14,382 bases of DNA from an uncultured bacterium (lineage in GTDB: Bacteria > Patescibacteriota > Minisyncoccia > Minisyncoccales > JAQTVQ01), in NCBI GenBank assembly GCA_903839905.1, contig CAIMDX010000058.1:1-14382 (forward strand), read 5' to 3'. The stretch's first letter is position 1. Every line of letters starts with the position of its first letter. A program made the position numbers and the translations under genes. Of this stretch, positions 1 to 6,042 are shown piece by piece. The notes below the pieces were generated by a model. The model did not search any database. It saw nothing but the letters and a program-made list of their open reading frames with translations, and was not told the DNA's origin.

Positions 1-181
1 AGCGTTACTTTAAAAATAAAAAACAGGCCTTTTCCGAGACCGTTTATTGTTTTATAAACTATTAAAGATCTTTTTCTTTGGGCCATACCAGACTTTATCT
101 ATATTATCACTATATCTTAAAACATCAACTGAATTTTTTTACAAAAATTGCTTTTTAAGATAAGCTAAAAAGGTAAAATCT

Positions 182-1393
182 ATGGAAAACACTTCTAAGC
201 AGGAAAAAATAAAAGAGATTTTAACCAGGGGAGTGGAGCAGGTTTTTGACTTGGAACACTTAGAAAAAGCGTTGGCTGGCGAGAAACTGAATATCAAACA
301 TGGTGTGGACCCGACCGGGCCGAAGATTCATCTGGGCAGAGCTTCCGCGCTTTTGAAATTAAAAGACTTGCAAGATCTTGGGCACCAAATTATTTTGATC
401 ATCGGCGACTTTACCGCCCAGATTGGCGATGCTTCCGATAAAACAGCCATGCGCAGAAGCCTCTCCGAAGAAGAAATAAAGAAAAATATGGCTGATTATC
501 TGCCTCAAATGGGAAGGATTTTAGATATGGAAAAAACAAAGGTTTATTATAACGGAGAATGGCTAAGCCGTCTTGCTGTTAAAAATCTGTTTTTGATCGC
601 GCAAAATTTTACCGCCCAGCAAATGATTCAGCGCAGAAACTTTAAAGAGCGCTGGGACCAAGACAAGCCAATAGGCCTTCATGAGCTTTTATACCCAATT
701 TTTCAAGGGTATGATTCTGTAGCAATCAGGGCAGACTTGGAAGTTGGGGGATATGACCAGCTTTTTAACCTCCAAACCGGCCGTGAAATTCAAAAGTTTT
801 TCGGCCAAAAACAGCAGGACATAATGTCTTTAAAAATGCTTATCGGGCCGGACGGGCGTAAAATGTCAACGAGTTGGGGAAATGTTATTAATATGGCGGA
901 TGCTCCCCAGCAGATGTACGGCTTGATTATGTCCATGAAGGACGATTTGATGTTTGATTATTTTGAGGTCTGCACTCGCGTGCCGATGTCTAGGGTCGCG
1001 GAATTGGAAAATGCGATGAAGGGAGGCAAGATTAACCCTCGCGACATCAAGAAAGAGCTGGCCAGGGAGATCGTGAAAATTTTTCATGGGGCAGAAGCAG
1101 CGGTTTCGGCCGAGCAGGAGTTTGAGAATGTTTTTAAAGACAAAAAACTTCCTTCAGAGATTTTTCAAATAGAAATAAAGGAGGAGGAGCTTGGCGTTGT
1201 TGATTTGCTCGTGGCTTTAAACTTAGCTTCTTCAAAAGCCGAAGCAAAACGGTTAATAGAGCAAAAAGGAGTGAAAATAGGGGGAGAAGATAACCTTATA
1301 GTCAAAGAGAATTTGCAGGAAAAAATAAAAATTGAAGAAGGAATGATCGTCCAGGTAGGCAAAAGGAAGTTTGCCAAGATCAAAAAAGCTTAG
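182..1393 (+). CDS. tyrS: Tyrosyl-tRNA synthetase (class I)
   Basis: Charges tRNA-Tyr with tyrosine in the cytoplasm, using ATP. The 403-residue protein has the full bacterial layout. A Rossmann catalytic core carries the class I HIGH-type motif as HLGR (residues 50-53, after DPTGPKI). The tyrosine pocket segment YPIFQGYDS lies at 171-179, and the KMSKS loop appears as KMSTS at 227-231. An anticodon-binding helical region follows, then a C-terminal S4 RNA-binding domain at about 338-400. The length is normal for the long HxGH-type bacterial TyrRS. Two motif positions differ from the usual sequence: R instead of H at the end of HLGH, and T for the second lysine of KMSKS. These are seen in the sequence; I infer they are lineage variation. 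The ATG at 182 is supported by an AAGG ribosome-binding site at 170-173, eight bases upstream. The stop overlaps the end of convergent ruvC by 4 bases. Confidence 0.97.
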   Translation: MENTSKQEKIKEILTRGVEQVFDLEHLEKALAGEKLNIKHGVDPTGPKIHLGRASALLKLKDLQDLGHQIILIIGDFTAQIGDASDKTAMRRSLSEEEIKKNMADYLPQMGRILDMEKTKVYYNGEWLSRLAVKNLFLIAQNFTAQQMIQRRNFKERWDQDKPIGLHELLYPIFQGYDSVAIRADLEVGGYDQLFNLQTGREIQKFFGQKQQDIMSLKMLIGPDGRKMSTSWGNVINMADAPQQMYGLIMSMKDDLMFDYFEVCTRVPMSRVAELENAMKGGKINPRDIKKELAREIVKIFHGAEAAVSAEQEFENVFKDKKLPSEIFQIEIKEEELGVVDLLVALNLASSKAEAKRLIEQKGVKIGGEDNLIVKENLQEKIKIEEGMIVQVGKRKFAKIKKA

Positions 1394-1890
1394 CGCCTTA
1401 TAATTTTCAAGGCATCAGATCCGCAAATAGCAGCTGCCAAAGCGTCCGCCGCATCGTCGGGCTTTGGCAGCTCTTTTAAATTTAAGAGAAGCTGGACCAT
1501 TTTTTGGACTTGCAATTTTTCCGCCCGTCCATATCCGCAAACACTGCTCTTTATTTGCAGGGGAGTGAACTCGTAGATAGGAACATTTTTTTTAGCTATT
1601 TCCAATAAAATAACTCCGCGCGCTTGGCTGACGGGCAGGGCTGTTTTTAAATTTTTGAAAAAAAAGAGGCTTTCAACTATTACAGCCTGCGGTTCGTATT
1701 TTTCCAGCAGCTTTATCATCTCAGAGCTTATTTGCATCAATCTTTTTGCCGTTTCTATTTTCGGGCTGGTTTTAATAATGCCATAGCCGATGCAGGCTAG
1801 GGCTTTTTCTTTTTTATTTTTTGGGATCTTGCTTTCAATAATCCCGTAGCCGGTAGTGGCTGTGCCCGGATCTATCCCCAGAATGATCAT
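1390..1890 (-). CDS. ruvC: Crossover junction endodeoxyribonuclease RuvC
   Basis: Holliday-junction resolvase that cuts the four-way junctions moved by RuvAB, a late step of homologous recombination. The 166-residue length is typical. The RNase H-like fold signature begins at IILGIDPGT. The four catalytic acidic residues can be placed as D7, E73 (in VESLFF), D146 and D149 (in KPDDAADALA). The loop phenylalanines of the E. coli enzyme have a counterpart in FFFKN at 76-80. The ATG at 1888-1890 has no clear Shine-Dalgarno site. Between the upstream yebC stop and this start, 48 bases on the same strand contain a strong 10-base-pair hairpin (1908-1932). The gene is last in the ruvB > lamin-tail > yebC > ruvC series and ends inside the tail of convergent tyrS. 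The yebC-ruvC pairing is also the order seen in many other bacteria. Confidence 0.96.
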   Translation of the reverse strand: MIILGIDPGTATTGYGIIESKIPKNKKEKALACIGYGIIKTSPKIETAKRLMQISSEMIKLLEKYEPQAVIVESLFFFKNLKTALPVSQARGVILLEIAKKNVPIYEFTPLQIKSSVCGYGRAEKLQVQKMVQLLLNLKELPKPDDAADALAAAICGSDALKIIRR

Positions 1891-1907
1891 TTTTGGGCCA
1901 ATTAGCA

Positions 1908-1932
1908 GTTTGTCCCGTTGCGCGGGACAAAC
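1908..1932 (-). repeat. Perfect hairpin between yebC and ruvC
   Basis: The arms GTTTGTCCCG (1908-1917) and CGGGACAAAC (1923-1932) are perfect inverted repeats around a 5-base loop. The element sits in the 48-base gap between the yebC stop and the ruvC start, so it would be transcribed inside that operon. No T run follows on either strand, so it is not an obvious intrinsic terminator. It could stabilise or process the message, or be a small repeat element. Confidence 0.7.
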
Positions 1933-1938
1933 AATTAT

Positions 1939-2670
1939 TTAGAATTTTAAATTTGAGAAAGCCCTTGAGATATCATCTCCTCCTTCCAGCTCTTCCAGAA
2001 GTTTTTGGTTTGCTGCCATAATCTTTTCATCAACAGCAACTTCTTCTTTTGGAAACCAGCCGAGGGAAACTTCTTCGGTTTTTATGCCTTTTGCTTCAAT
2101 AGTTTTTTTAATTTGCCCAAGATTTTCTGGCCTTGTGTAAATTTCCAATATATCTTCGTCCCAGCTGGTATTTTCCGCCCCAGCCTCAATAGCTGCCATT
2201 TCAAGGTCTTCTTTTGACTGGTTTTCGGGGGATTGGTTTTTAGCGTCAATAACTATATATCCCTTATTGTCAAACATCCAGCGGATGGCTCCTTCGTTCA
2301 CAATCTTGCCGTTGTTTTTGTTGAGGACCATCCTTGCTTCGCCCAGGGATCTGTTTTTATTGTCGGTAATGCCTTCTGCGATTATTGCTATCCCTCCGGG
2401 ACCATAGGCTTCCACGGAAAATTCTTCAAGAGCTGCTCCAGGCAATTTGCCGGCCCCCCTTAAAATTGCTCGTTCAATATTTTCGCGAGGCATATTAAAT
2501 TCATGAGCCTTATCAATGGCTGCCTTTAGCTTGTAGTTTGTTTCCGGGTTATCGCCGGATTTAGCCTCAACTGAAATTTCCCTGGCTAATTTTGAAAAAA
2601 CAGAACTGCGCTGTGCGTCGGCTAATCCTTTTTTATGTTTTATTCCTGCCCAGTGAGAATGACCGCTCAT
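1939..2670 (-). CDS. yebC: YebC/PmpR family protein (TACO1-like)
   Basis: Member of the YebC/PmpR/TACO1 family (formerly DUF28). The family was long annotated as a transcriptional regulator, and newer work on it points to a role in translation, easing ribosome stalling. The signature start MSGHSHWAGIKHKKG is present, followed by DAQRSSVFSKLAREI. The family segments MPRENIERAILRG and EAYGPGGIAIIAE appear near the middle, and GAIRWMFDNKG further on. At 243 residues it is the usual size. I start it at the conserved MSGHSHW methionine (2668-2670). An in-frame GTG four codons upstream (2680-2682) would add only MINT, which the family does not have. It lies 53 bases after the lamin-tail gene and 48 bases before ruvC, both on the same strand, consistent with one operon. 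Confidence 0.95.
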   Translation of the reverse strand: MSGHSHWAGIKHKKGLADAQRSSVFSKLAREISVEAKSGDNPETNYKLKAAIDKAHEFNMPRENIERAILRGAGKLPGAALEEFSVEAYGPGGIAIIAEGITDNKNRSLGEARMVLNKNNGKIVNEGAIRWMFDNKGYIVIDAKNQSPENQSKEDLEMAAIEAGAENTSWDEDILEIYTRPENLGQIKKTIEAKGIKTEEVSLGWFPKEEVAVDEKIMAANQKLLEELEGGDDISRAFSNLKF

Positions 2671-2723
2671 AGTGTTTATCACCCGCCGTAATCCCTAGAT
2701 AAGATAGAGACAAAGAAGGGTCT

Positions 2724-3482
2724 TTAGTTTTTTATTTGCTTTAAGCTTCTTTTTAAAAATATAATAATTATTCCGTTGAAAATTGCGAGGACAAGCGCTA
2801 AAAATTTTGTTTTTAAGCTGATTGCTTGAGAGCTCTTGGCGCTGTTATACATATTAGCGCTAAGATTATCATTGTTGGTCCCTTCTATTTTTTTCTGTTC
2901 TTCCGGTTCAGGATTGTTTTTTGGACTTCTAGGCAAGCTGTTTTTAATCCTGGGAGTTCCTCCAAGGGGAACGCTTGTTTGCCAGCTGCCGGCGAATGAT
3001 CCATCTTTTTCAGGGCTGATTCTTTCCATGGTTTGCTTAGAGGCATTATCGCCGCTAAACCAGCCTTGGGAGCAATCAACCTCATCAATAAGAATTCCTG
3101 CTTTATTATAAAGACCGATTTTTTGGCCTTTATTAGCTAAAGAGCCTTTAAAAATCATATCAGCCGGAATATTTGGCAAAGTTTGGTCGTCAGACCTTTC
3201 TAAGAGATAGAAACCCTTAGCAGGAATCATTCCTTTTAGAGCAATCTGGAAAGAGCCTTGAATTTTTAAGCTCCATCCGTTTAAATTTATACCATAATTA
3301 GCGTTATTGTAAAGCTCCAGCCATTCATCGCTGGCTGCTTTTTCGGTTCCCATCCAAGCTATTTCATTAATAACGATTTCTTTGTTCTCCGCGGCGGAGC
3401 ATTGAGAAAATAGCGGAAAGATCCAAGAGGAAAGGCCGGCGATCAAAATTAAATCAAGTAAGATTGTTGGTCTTGCTGCCAT
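2724..3482 (-). CDS. Exported lamin-tail-domain protein, membrane anchored
   Basis: This 252-residue protein has a lamin-tail (LTD) immunoglobulin-like domain at about 35-180. The domain is recognisable from VINEIAWMGT (37-46), DEWLELYNN (52-60) and LNGWSLK (67-73). Residues 8-29 form a hydrophobic N-terminal signal or anchor that ends near a possible cleavage site at CSAA (28-31). A proline-, asparagine- and glutamate-rich linker follows at about 181-215. A C-terminal transmembrane helix lies at about 224-243, ending in a basic tail (KRSLKQIKN). The likely topology is a surface domain tethered at the C-terminus. LTD domains outside animals occur in secreted proteins, sometimes with nucleases, but no nuclease motif is visible here. 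The ATG at 3480-3482 lies inside the end of ruvB, giving a 34-base overlap in another frame. Translational coupling is likely. The specific function is unknown. Confidence 0.85.
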   Translation of the reverse strand: MAARPTILLDLILIAGLSSWIFPLFSQCSAAENKEIVINEIAWMGTEKAASDEWLELYNNANYGINLNGWSLKIQGSFQIALKGMIPAKGFYLLERSDDQTLPNIPADMIFKGSLANKGQKIGLYNKAGILIDEVDCSQGWFSGDNASKQTMERISPEKDGSFAGSWQTSVPLGGTPRIKNSLPRSPKNNPEPEEQKKIEGTNNDNLSANMYNSAKSSQAISLKTKFLALVLAIFNGIIIIFLKRSLKQIKN

Positions 3483-4465
3483 TTTATTTTTAGATGGTCA
3501 TAAGCCAGTTTGGTTGCGATGCGGCCTTGAGTTGTCCTTCCGATCAGGCCTAATTGCATCAAATAAGGCTCGTAAAGATTTAAAATAGTGTCTTCTTCTT
3601 CTGCCGAGGCTGCGGCCAATGATTTTATTCCTACCGGCCCGCCTTTGAATTTTTTGATCAGAATCTCTAAAAGCCTCCGATCGGACGGGCCCAGTCCAAT
3701 CTCATCTATTTCCAAAAAACCCAAAGAACTTTTAACAATTTCTTTAGTAACAATCCCTTGCCCTTCCACTTCGGCAAAATCGCGGACTCGTTTCAGCAGA
3801 TTATTGGCTATACGGGGAGTAAAACGGGAACTGCGAGCTAAAATATCCAGGGCGTCAGGTTCAATTTTTACCTTAAGGATGTCAGCTGATCTTTGTAAAA
3901 TTTTTTCCAATTCCATCTGTGCGTAAAAATTCAATTGAAAAACTCCCCCAAAGCGGCTGCGCAGAGGAGGGGAGATAAGCCCCACTCTGGTGGTGGCTCC
4001 GATGAGGGTGAATTTCGGCAAATGAAGTTCAAGCGTTTTAGCCATCGGCCCTTTGCCCATAATAATATTCATTCTAAAATCCTCAATGGCCGGATAGAGA
4101 TATTCTTCAATTGTTTTGCAAATGCGATGGATCTCGTCAATAAAAAGAACATCTCCCTCAGAAAGATTAGTTAAAAGGGCGGCTAGGTCTCCAATTCTTT
4201 CAATGGCTGGACCGGATGTTATCTTTATGTTAGAATCTAGCTCCTTAGCAATAAGATAAGCTAGGCTGGTTTTTCCCAAACCTGCATTGCCGTAAAAAAG
4301 TAAATGGTCGGGCGGTTCTTTTCGTTTTTTTGCCGCATCAATCATCACCTTAACATTCTTTTTTATTTTCTCCTGGCCAATATAATCATTCCAAGCTTGA
4401 GGCCTTAAAGTTGAGTCTATTTTTTCATCCGCTTCTTCAATAGAGAGTTTTTTATTGACAGACAT
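3449..4465 (-). CDS. ruvB: Holliday junction branch-migration ATPase RuvB
   Basis: Hexameric AAA+ motor that, with RuvA, drives branch migration of Holliday junctions before RuvC cleavage. At 338 residues the protein is complete. It has the N-terminal segment STLRPQAWNDYIGQ (18-31), Walker A GNAGLGKTS (59-67) and Walker B VLFIDEIHR (106-114). Sensor 1 GATTR is at 156-160, the arginine finger in LRSRFG at 168-173, and the sensor 2 arginine in FTPRIANNLLKRVRD (215-229, R218). The C-terminal winged helix includes GGPVGIKSLAAA (275-286) and YEPYLMQLGLIGRT (298-311). The last 15 or so residues (KIKWQQDQQSYLI) are encoded where the next gene begins. ruvA is not in this window. The first codons of this gene overlap the -35 box of a promoter pointing the other way (4455-4483). 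Confidence 0.97.
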   Translation of the reverse strand: MSVNKKLSIEEADEKIDSTLRPQAWNDYIGQEKIKKNVKVMIDAAKKRKEPPDHLLFYGNAGLGKTSLAYLIAKELDSNIKITSGPAIERIGDLAALLTNLSEGDVLFIDEIHRICKTIEEYLYPAIEDFRMNIIMGKGPMAKTLELHLPKFTLIGATTRVGLISPPLRSRFGGVFQLNFYAQMELEKILQRSADILKVKIEPDALDILARSSRFTPRIANNLLKRVRDFAEVEGQGIVTKEIVKSSLGFLEIDEIGLGPSDRRLLEILIKKFKGGPVGIKSLAAASAEEEDTILNLYEPYLMQLGLIGRTTQGRIATKLAYDHLKIKWQQDQQSYLI

Positions 4466-4483
4466 TTTGAATTGTGTTATATT
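4455..4483 (+). promoter_or_regulatory. Near-consensus sigma70-type promoter, extended -10
   Basis: The -35 box TTGACA (4455-4460) matches consensus exactly. A 17-base spacer follows, then a TGT extended element (4475-4477) and the -10 box TATATT (4478-4483). This is the best promoter-like sequence I found in the window. It points away from ruvB, with its -35 box inside ruvB codons 2-4. There is no protein-coding frame downstream of it. The predicted transcription start is near 4490, directly at the 5' side of the structured RNA at 4490-4626. Confidence 0.75.
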
Positions 4484-4489
4484 AAGGAA

Positions 4490-4626
4490 ACAAAAACAAC
4501 TTCTAGACTGGGGGTAGGGATTTTTTCTGATTTGGACAATCTGGATTCGTCTGGGATGCTCCTCGAAGAAATTCTGCGCCTAAGTAAGCCTATACTTAAG
4601 TCCCCCAGTCCAGGGGTTGTTTTTTT
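4490..4626 (+). ncRNA. Structured non-coding RNA, possibly 6S-like
   Basis: A stretch of about 137 bases with no plausible protein lies between a near-perfect promoter and a T7 tract. The ends pair as one long closing stem. Positions 4492-4514 pair with 4602-4624, with a single A-C mismatch (4505/4611) and two G-U pairs, built around GACTGGGGG and CCCCCAGTC. Inside it, GATTTTTTC (4519-4527) pairs with GAAGAAATTC (4565-4574), with one bulged base and one G-U pair. The 3' side of the bubble (4575-4601) can form a small hairpin (CTAAGTA with TACTTAAG). Alternatively CCTA at 4579-4582 or 4589-4592 can pair with TAGG at 4515-4518. Three G-U pairs on this strand, against one on the other, favour plus-strand transcription. 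A long closing stem, bubble and apical stem recall 6S RNA, but the bubble is lopsided and I cannot confirm the family. That this is an RNA gene is fairly secure; its identity is not. Confidence 0.7.
4603..4626 (+). terminator. Intrinsic terminator of the small RNA
   Basis: CCCC (4603-4606) and GGGG (4613-4616) can form a compact hairpin around AGTCCA. It is followed by TTG and then a run of seven T (4620-4626). The same arms also take part in the long closing stem of the RNA. On the opposite strand the A-rich and T-rich flanks could also help end pilB-type ATPase transcripts, since that gene's stop lies at 4636. Confidence 0.55.
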
Positions 4627-4635
4627 ATATAAAAA

Positions 4636-5931
4636 CTAACCGACTGCCCCTTCTATTTCTTCAATTGTGGTTGTCCCTTCCAGAATTTTTAAGAACCCAT
4701 CTGTTTTCATCGGGATCATCCCTTTTTCTTTGGCTTTTTTAGCCAATTGGGCAGTGGTTGGGTTCGTGGCTATAAAGTTTTCCAGTTCGCTGTCTCTTTT
4801 TATAGCTTCGTATATGCCGATCCGTCCCTTATAACCGGTAGAGTTGCAGTATTCGCAGCCTTTGGGGTCGTGGACAACAAGCCCTTCTATTTTTGGATAG
4901 TTTTTAAGGATTTCCGATGGAGCGTCTTTTAGCACTTCTTCTATTTTTTTAATTTCTTCAAGGGTTGCCGGCCGAGGCTCCGCGCATTTTTTGCAAATTT
5001 TCCTGACCAGCCTTTGGGCAATGATCAAATTGATGGCCGGCCCGATGTTATAGGCTTTTACTTCCATACTGGTTAAGCGGGAGATAGTGCCGGCAGCATC
5101 ATTTGTGTGCAAAGTGCTGAAAACCAAATGTCCTGTTAAAGAAGCTTGAAGAGCAATCTCGGCAGTTTCTAAATCTCTTATTTCTCCGACCAGTATGACA
5201 TCGGGATCTTGCCTCACAATAGATTTTAATCCAGAGGCAAAATCGTAACCTTTTTCCGGGGCCACTTGCGTTTGAGAAATATCGTCTAGCCGGTACTCAA
5301 TCGGGTCTTCAATAGTAATAATTTTAATTTCAGGATCTCTTATTTTTTTTAAGAAGGCGTAAAGGGTGGTTGTTTTTCCGGACCCGGTCGGTCCGGTAAC
5401 AATGATCATACCGTTGGGTTTTTTAATTTCACTGGTAAAAATCTCATAAAGATCGTTTCTTAATCCAAGATCCTCCAGACTGATCAGGTTTTTTGGGTTC
5501 AAAATTCTCAAGACAGCTGTTTCGCCGTATTGGGTGGGGAGAGTAGAGGATCTTATCTCTATTTCAAGATCAGGCATGGCGATTGAGAACCGTCCGTCTT
5601 GAGGCTTGTCTTCAATATTAAGCTTGAGCCCGGATAAGAGCTTGATTCTTGAAGTCAATAAGGCCTGTTTCTTTGGCTCAAAAACCATAACATCATGCAA
5701 GCATCCGTCTAGCCTGGCTCTTAATTTGGCCTGTTTCTCTTGAGCTTCCAAGTGCAAATCAGAACAACCCAAAGAGATAGCTCCGGCTAAAATAGTCTTC
5801 AAGAGAGAGGAAGTATCTTTTTCCAAGGAGGCATTAATGGACGACTGAAAGCTAGCTAAATTTTTAACTTCATCGGCTACTTGGTCTAAAAGGTCTTTTT
5901 CAATTTGAATTTTTCCGCTGATTTGCTGCAT
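4636..5931 (-). CDS. PilB/GspE-family secretion or type IV pilus ATPase, short form
   Basis: Cytoplasmic hexameric ATPase of the GspE/PilB family, which powers assembly of type IV pili or type II secretion pseudopili. Visible motifs are SDLHLEA (57-63), Walker A GPTGSGKTTT (180-189) and the Asp box around IEDPIEYRLDDISQTQV (207-223). Walker B is in DPDVILVGEIRD (242-253) and the His box in GHLVFSTLHTNDA (267-279). A tetracysteine zinc site, C313-x2-C316 and C359-x2-C362, points to the PilB/GspE branch rather than the retraction ATPase PilT. At 431 residues it is about 130 shorter than a typical PilB. The N-terminal MshEN/GspE_N domain that contacts the inner-membrane platform is missing, and nothing resembling it precedes the gene. 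No pilin, peptidase or PilC gene is nearby, so the partner machinery must lie elsewhere. There is no good Shine-Dalgarno site before the ATG. Confidence 0.93.
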   Translation of the reverse strand: MQQISGKIQIEKDLLDQVADEVKNLASFQSSINASLEKDTSSLLKTILAGAISLGCSDLHLEAQEKQAKLRARLDGCLHDVMVFEPKKQALLTSRIKLLSGLKLNIEDKPQDGRFSIAMPDLEIEIRSSTLPTQYGETAVLRILNPKNLISLEDLGLRNDLYEIFTSEIKKPNGMIIVTGPTGSGKTTTLYAFLKKIRDPEIKIITIEDPIEYRLDDISQTQVAPEKGYDFASGLKSIVRQDPDVILVGEIRDLETAEIALQASLTGHLVFSTLHTNDAAGTISRLTSMEVKAYNIGPAINLIIAQRLVRKICKKCAEPRPATLEEIKKIEEVLKDAPSEILKNYPKIEGLVVHDPKGCEYCNSTGYKGRIGIYEAIKRDSELENFIATNPTTAQLAKKAKEKGMIPMKTDGFLKILEGTTTIEEIEGAVG

Positions 5932-5978
5932 GTAACTAATTTACCACAGATGAAGCCGGAAGCCCAGTTACAGGCATT

Positions 5979-6024
5979 ATGCGATGAAAAGTCCTGCTCG
6001 CATTCGCAAGGGTCTAACCCTTGC
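5979..6024. repeat. Pair of adjacent hairpins upstream of the PilB/GspE gene
   Basis: ATGCGA (5979-5984) pairs with TCGCAT (5998-6003). Two bases later GCAAGGGT (6006-6013) and ACCCTTGC (6017-6024) form a perfect 8-base-pair stem with loop CTA. Both lie in the 111-base gap between the DHH-like gene and the PilB/GspE gene. Neither strand has a T run after the stems, so a terminator is not supported. They may belong with the other palindromic elements of this window. Confidence 0.6.
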
Positions 6025-6042
6025 AGAAAAATCTTTGATTAT

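Noticed and set aside
42..59. GTTTAT/ATAAAC hairpin at the left edge
   Set aside because: Pure A/T-type 6-base stem with no T tract; too weak to call a terminator.
1..181. T-box or other riboswitch, and a promoter (TTGGGC 78-83, TATATT 100-105), before tyrS
   Set aside because: No T-box core (AGGGTGG-type) or other recognisable leader motif; the -35 box matches only three of six bases.
1390..1393. 4-base tyrS/ruvC overlap as a regulatory feature
   Set aside because: Convergent stop-codon overlaps are common in compact genomes, and nothing else supports a special role.
2671..2682. GTG start for yebC
   Set aside because: Family members begin at MSGHSHW, encoded from 2670.
3588..3926. Open frame antisense to ruvB (112 codons)
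   Set aside because: It lies wholly inside a clearly coding ruvB and has no recognisable domain or start signal.
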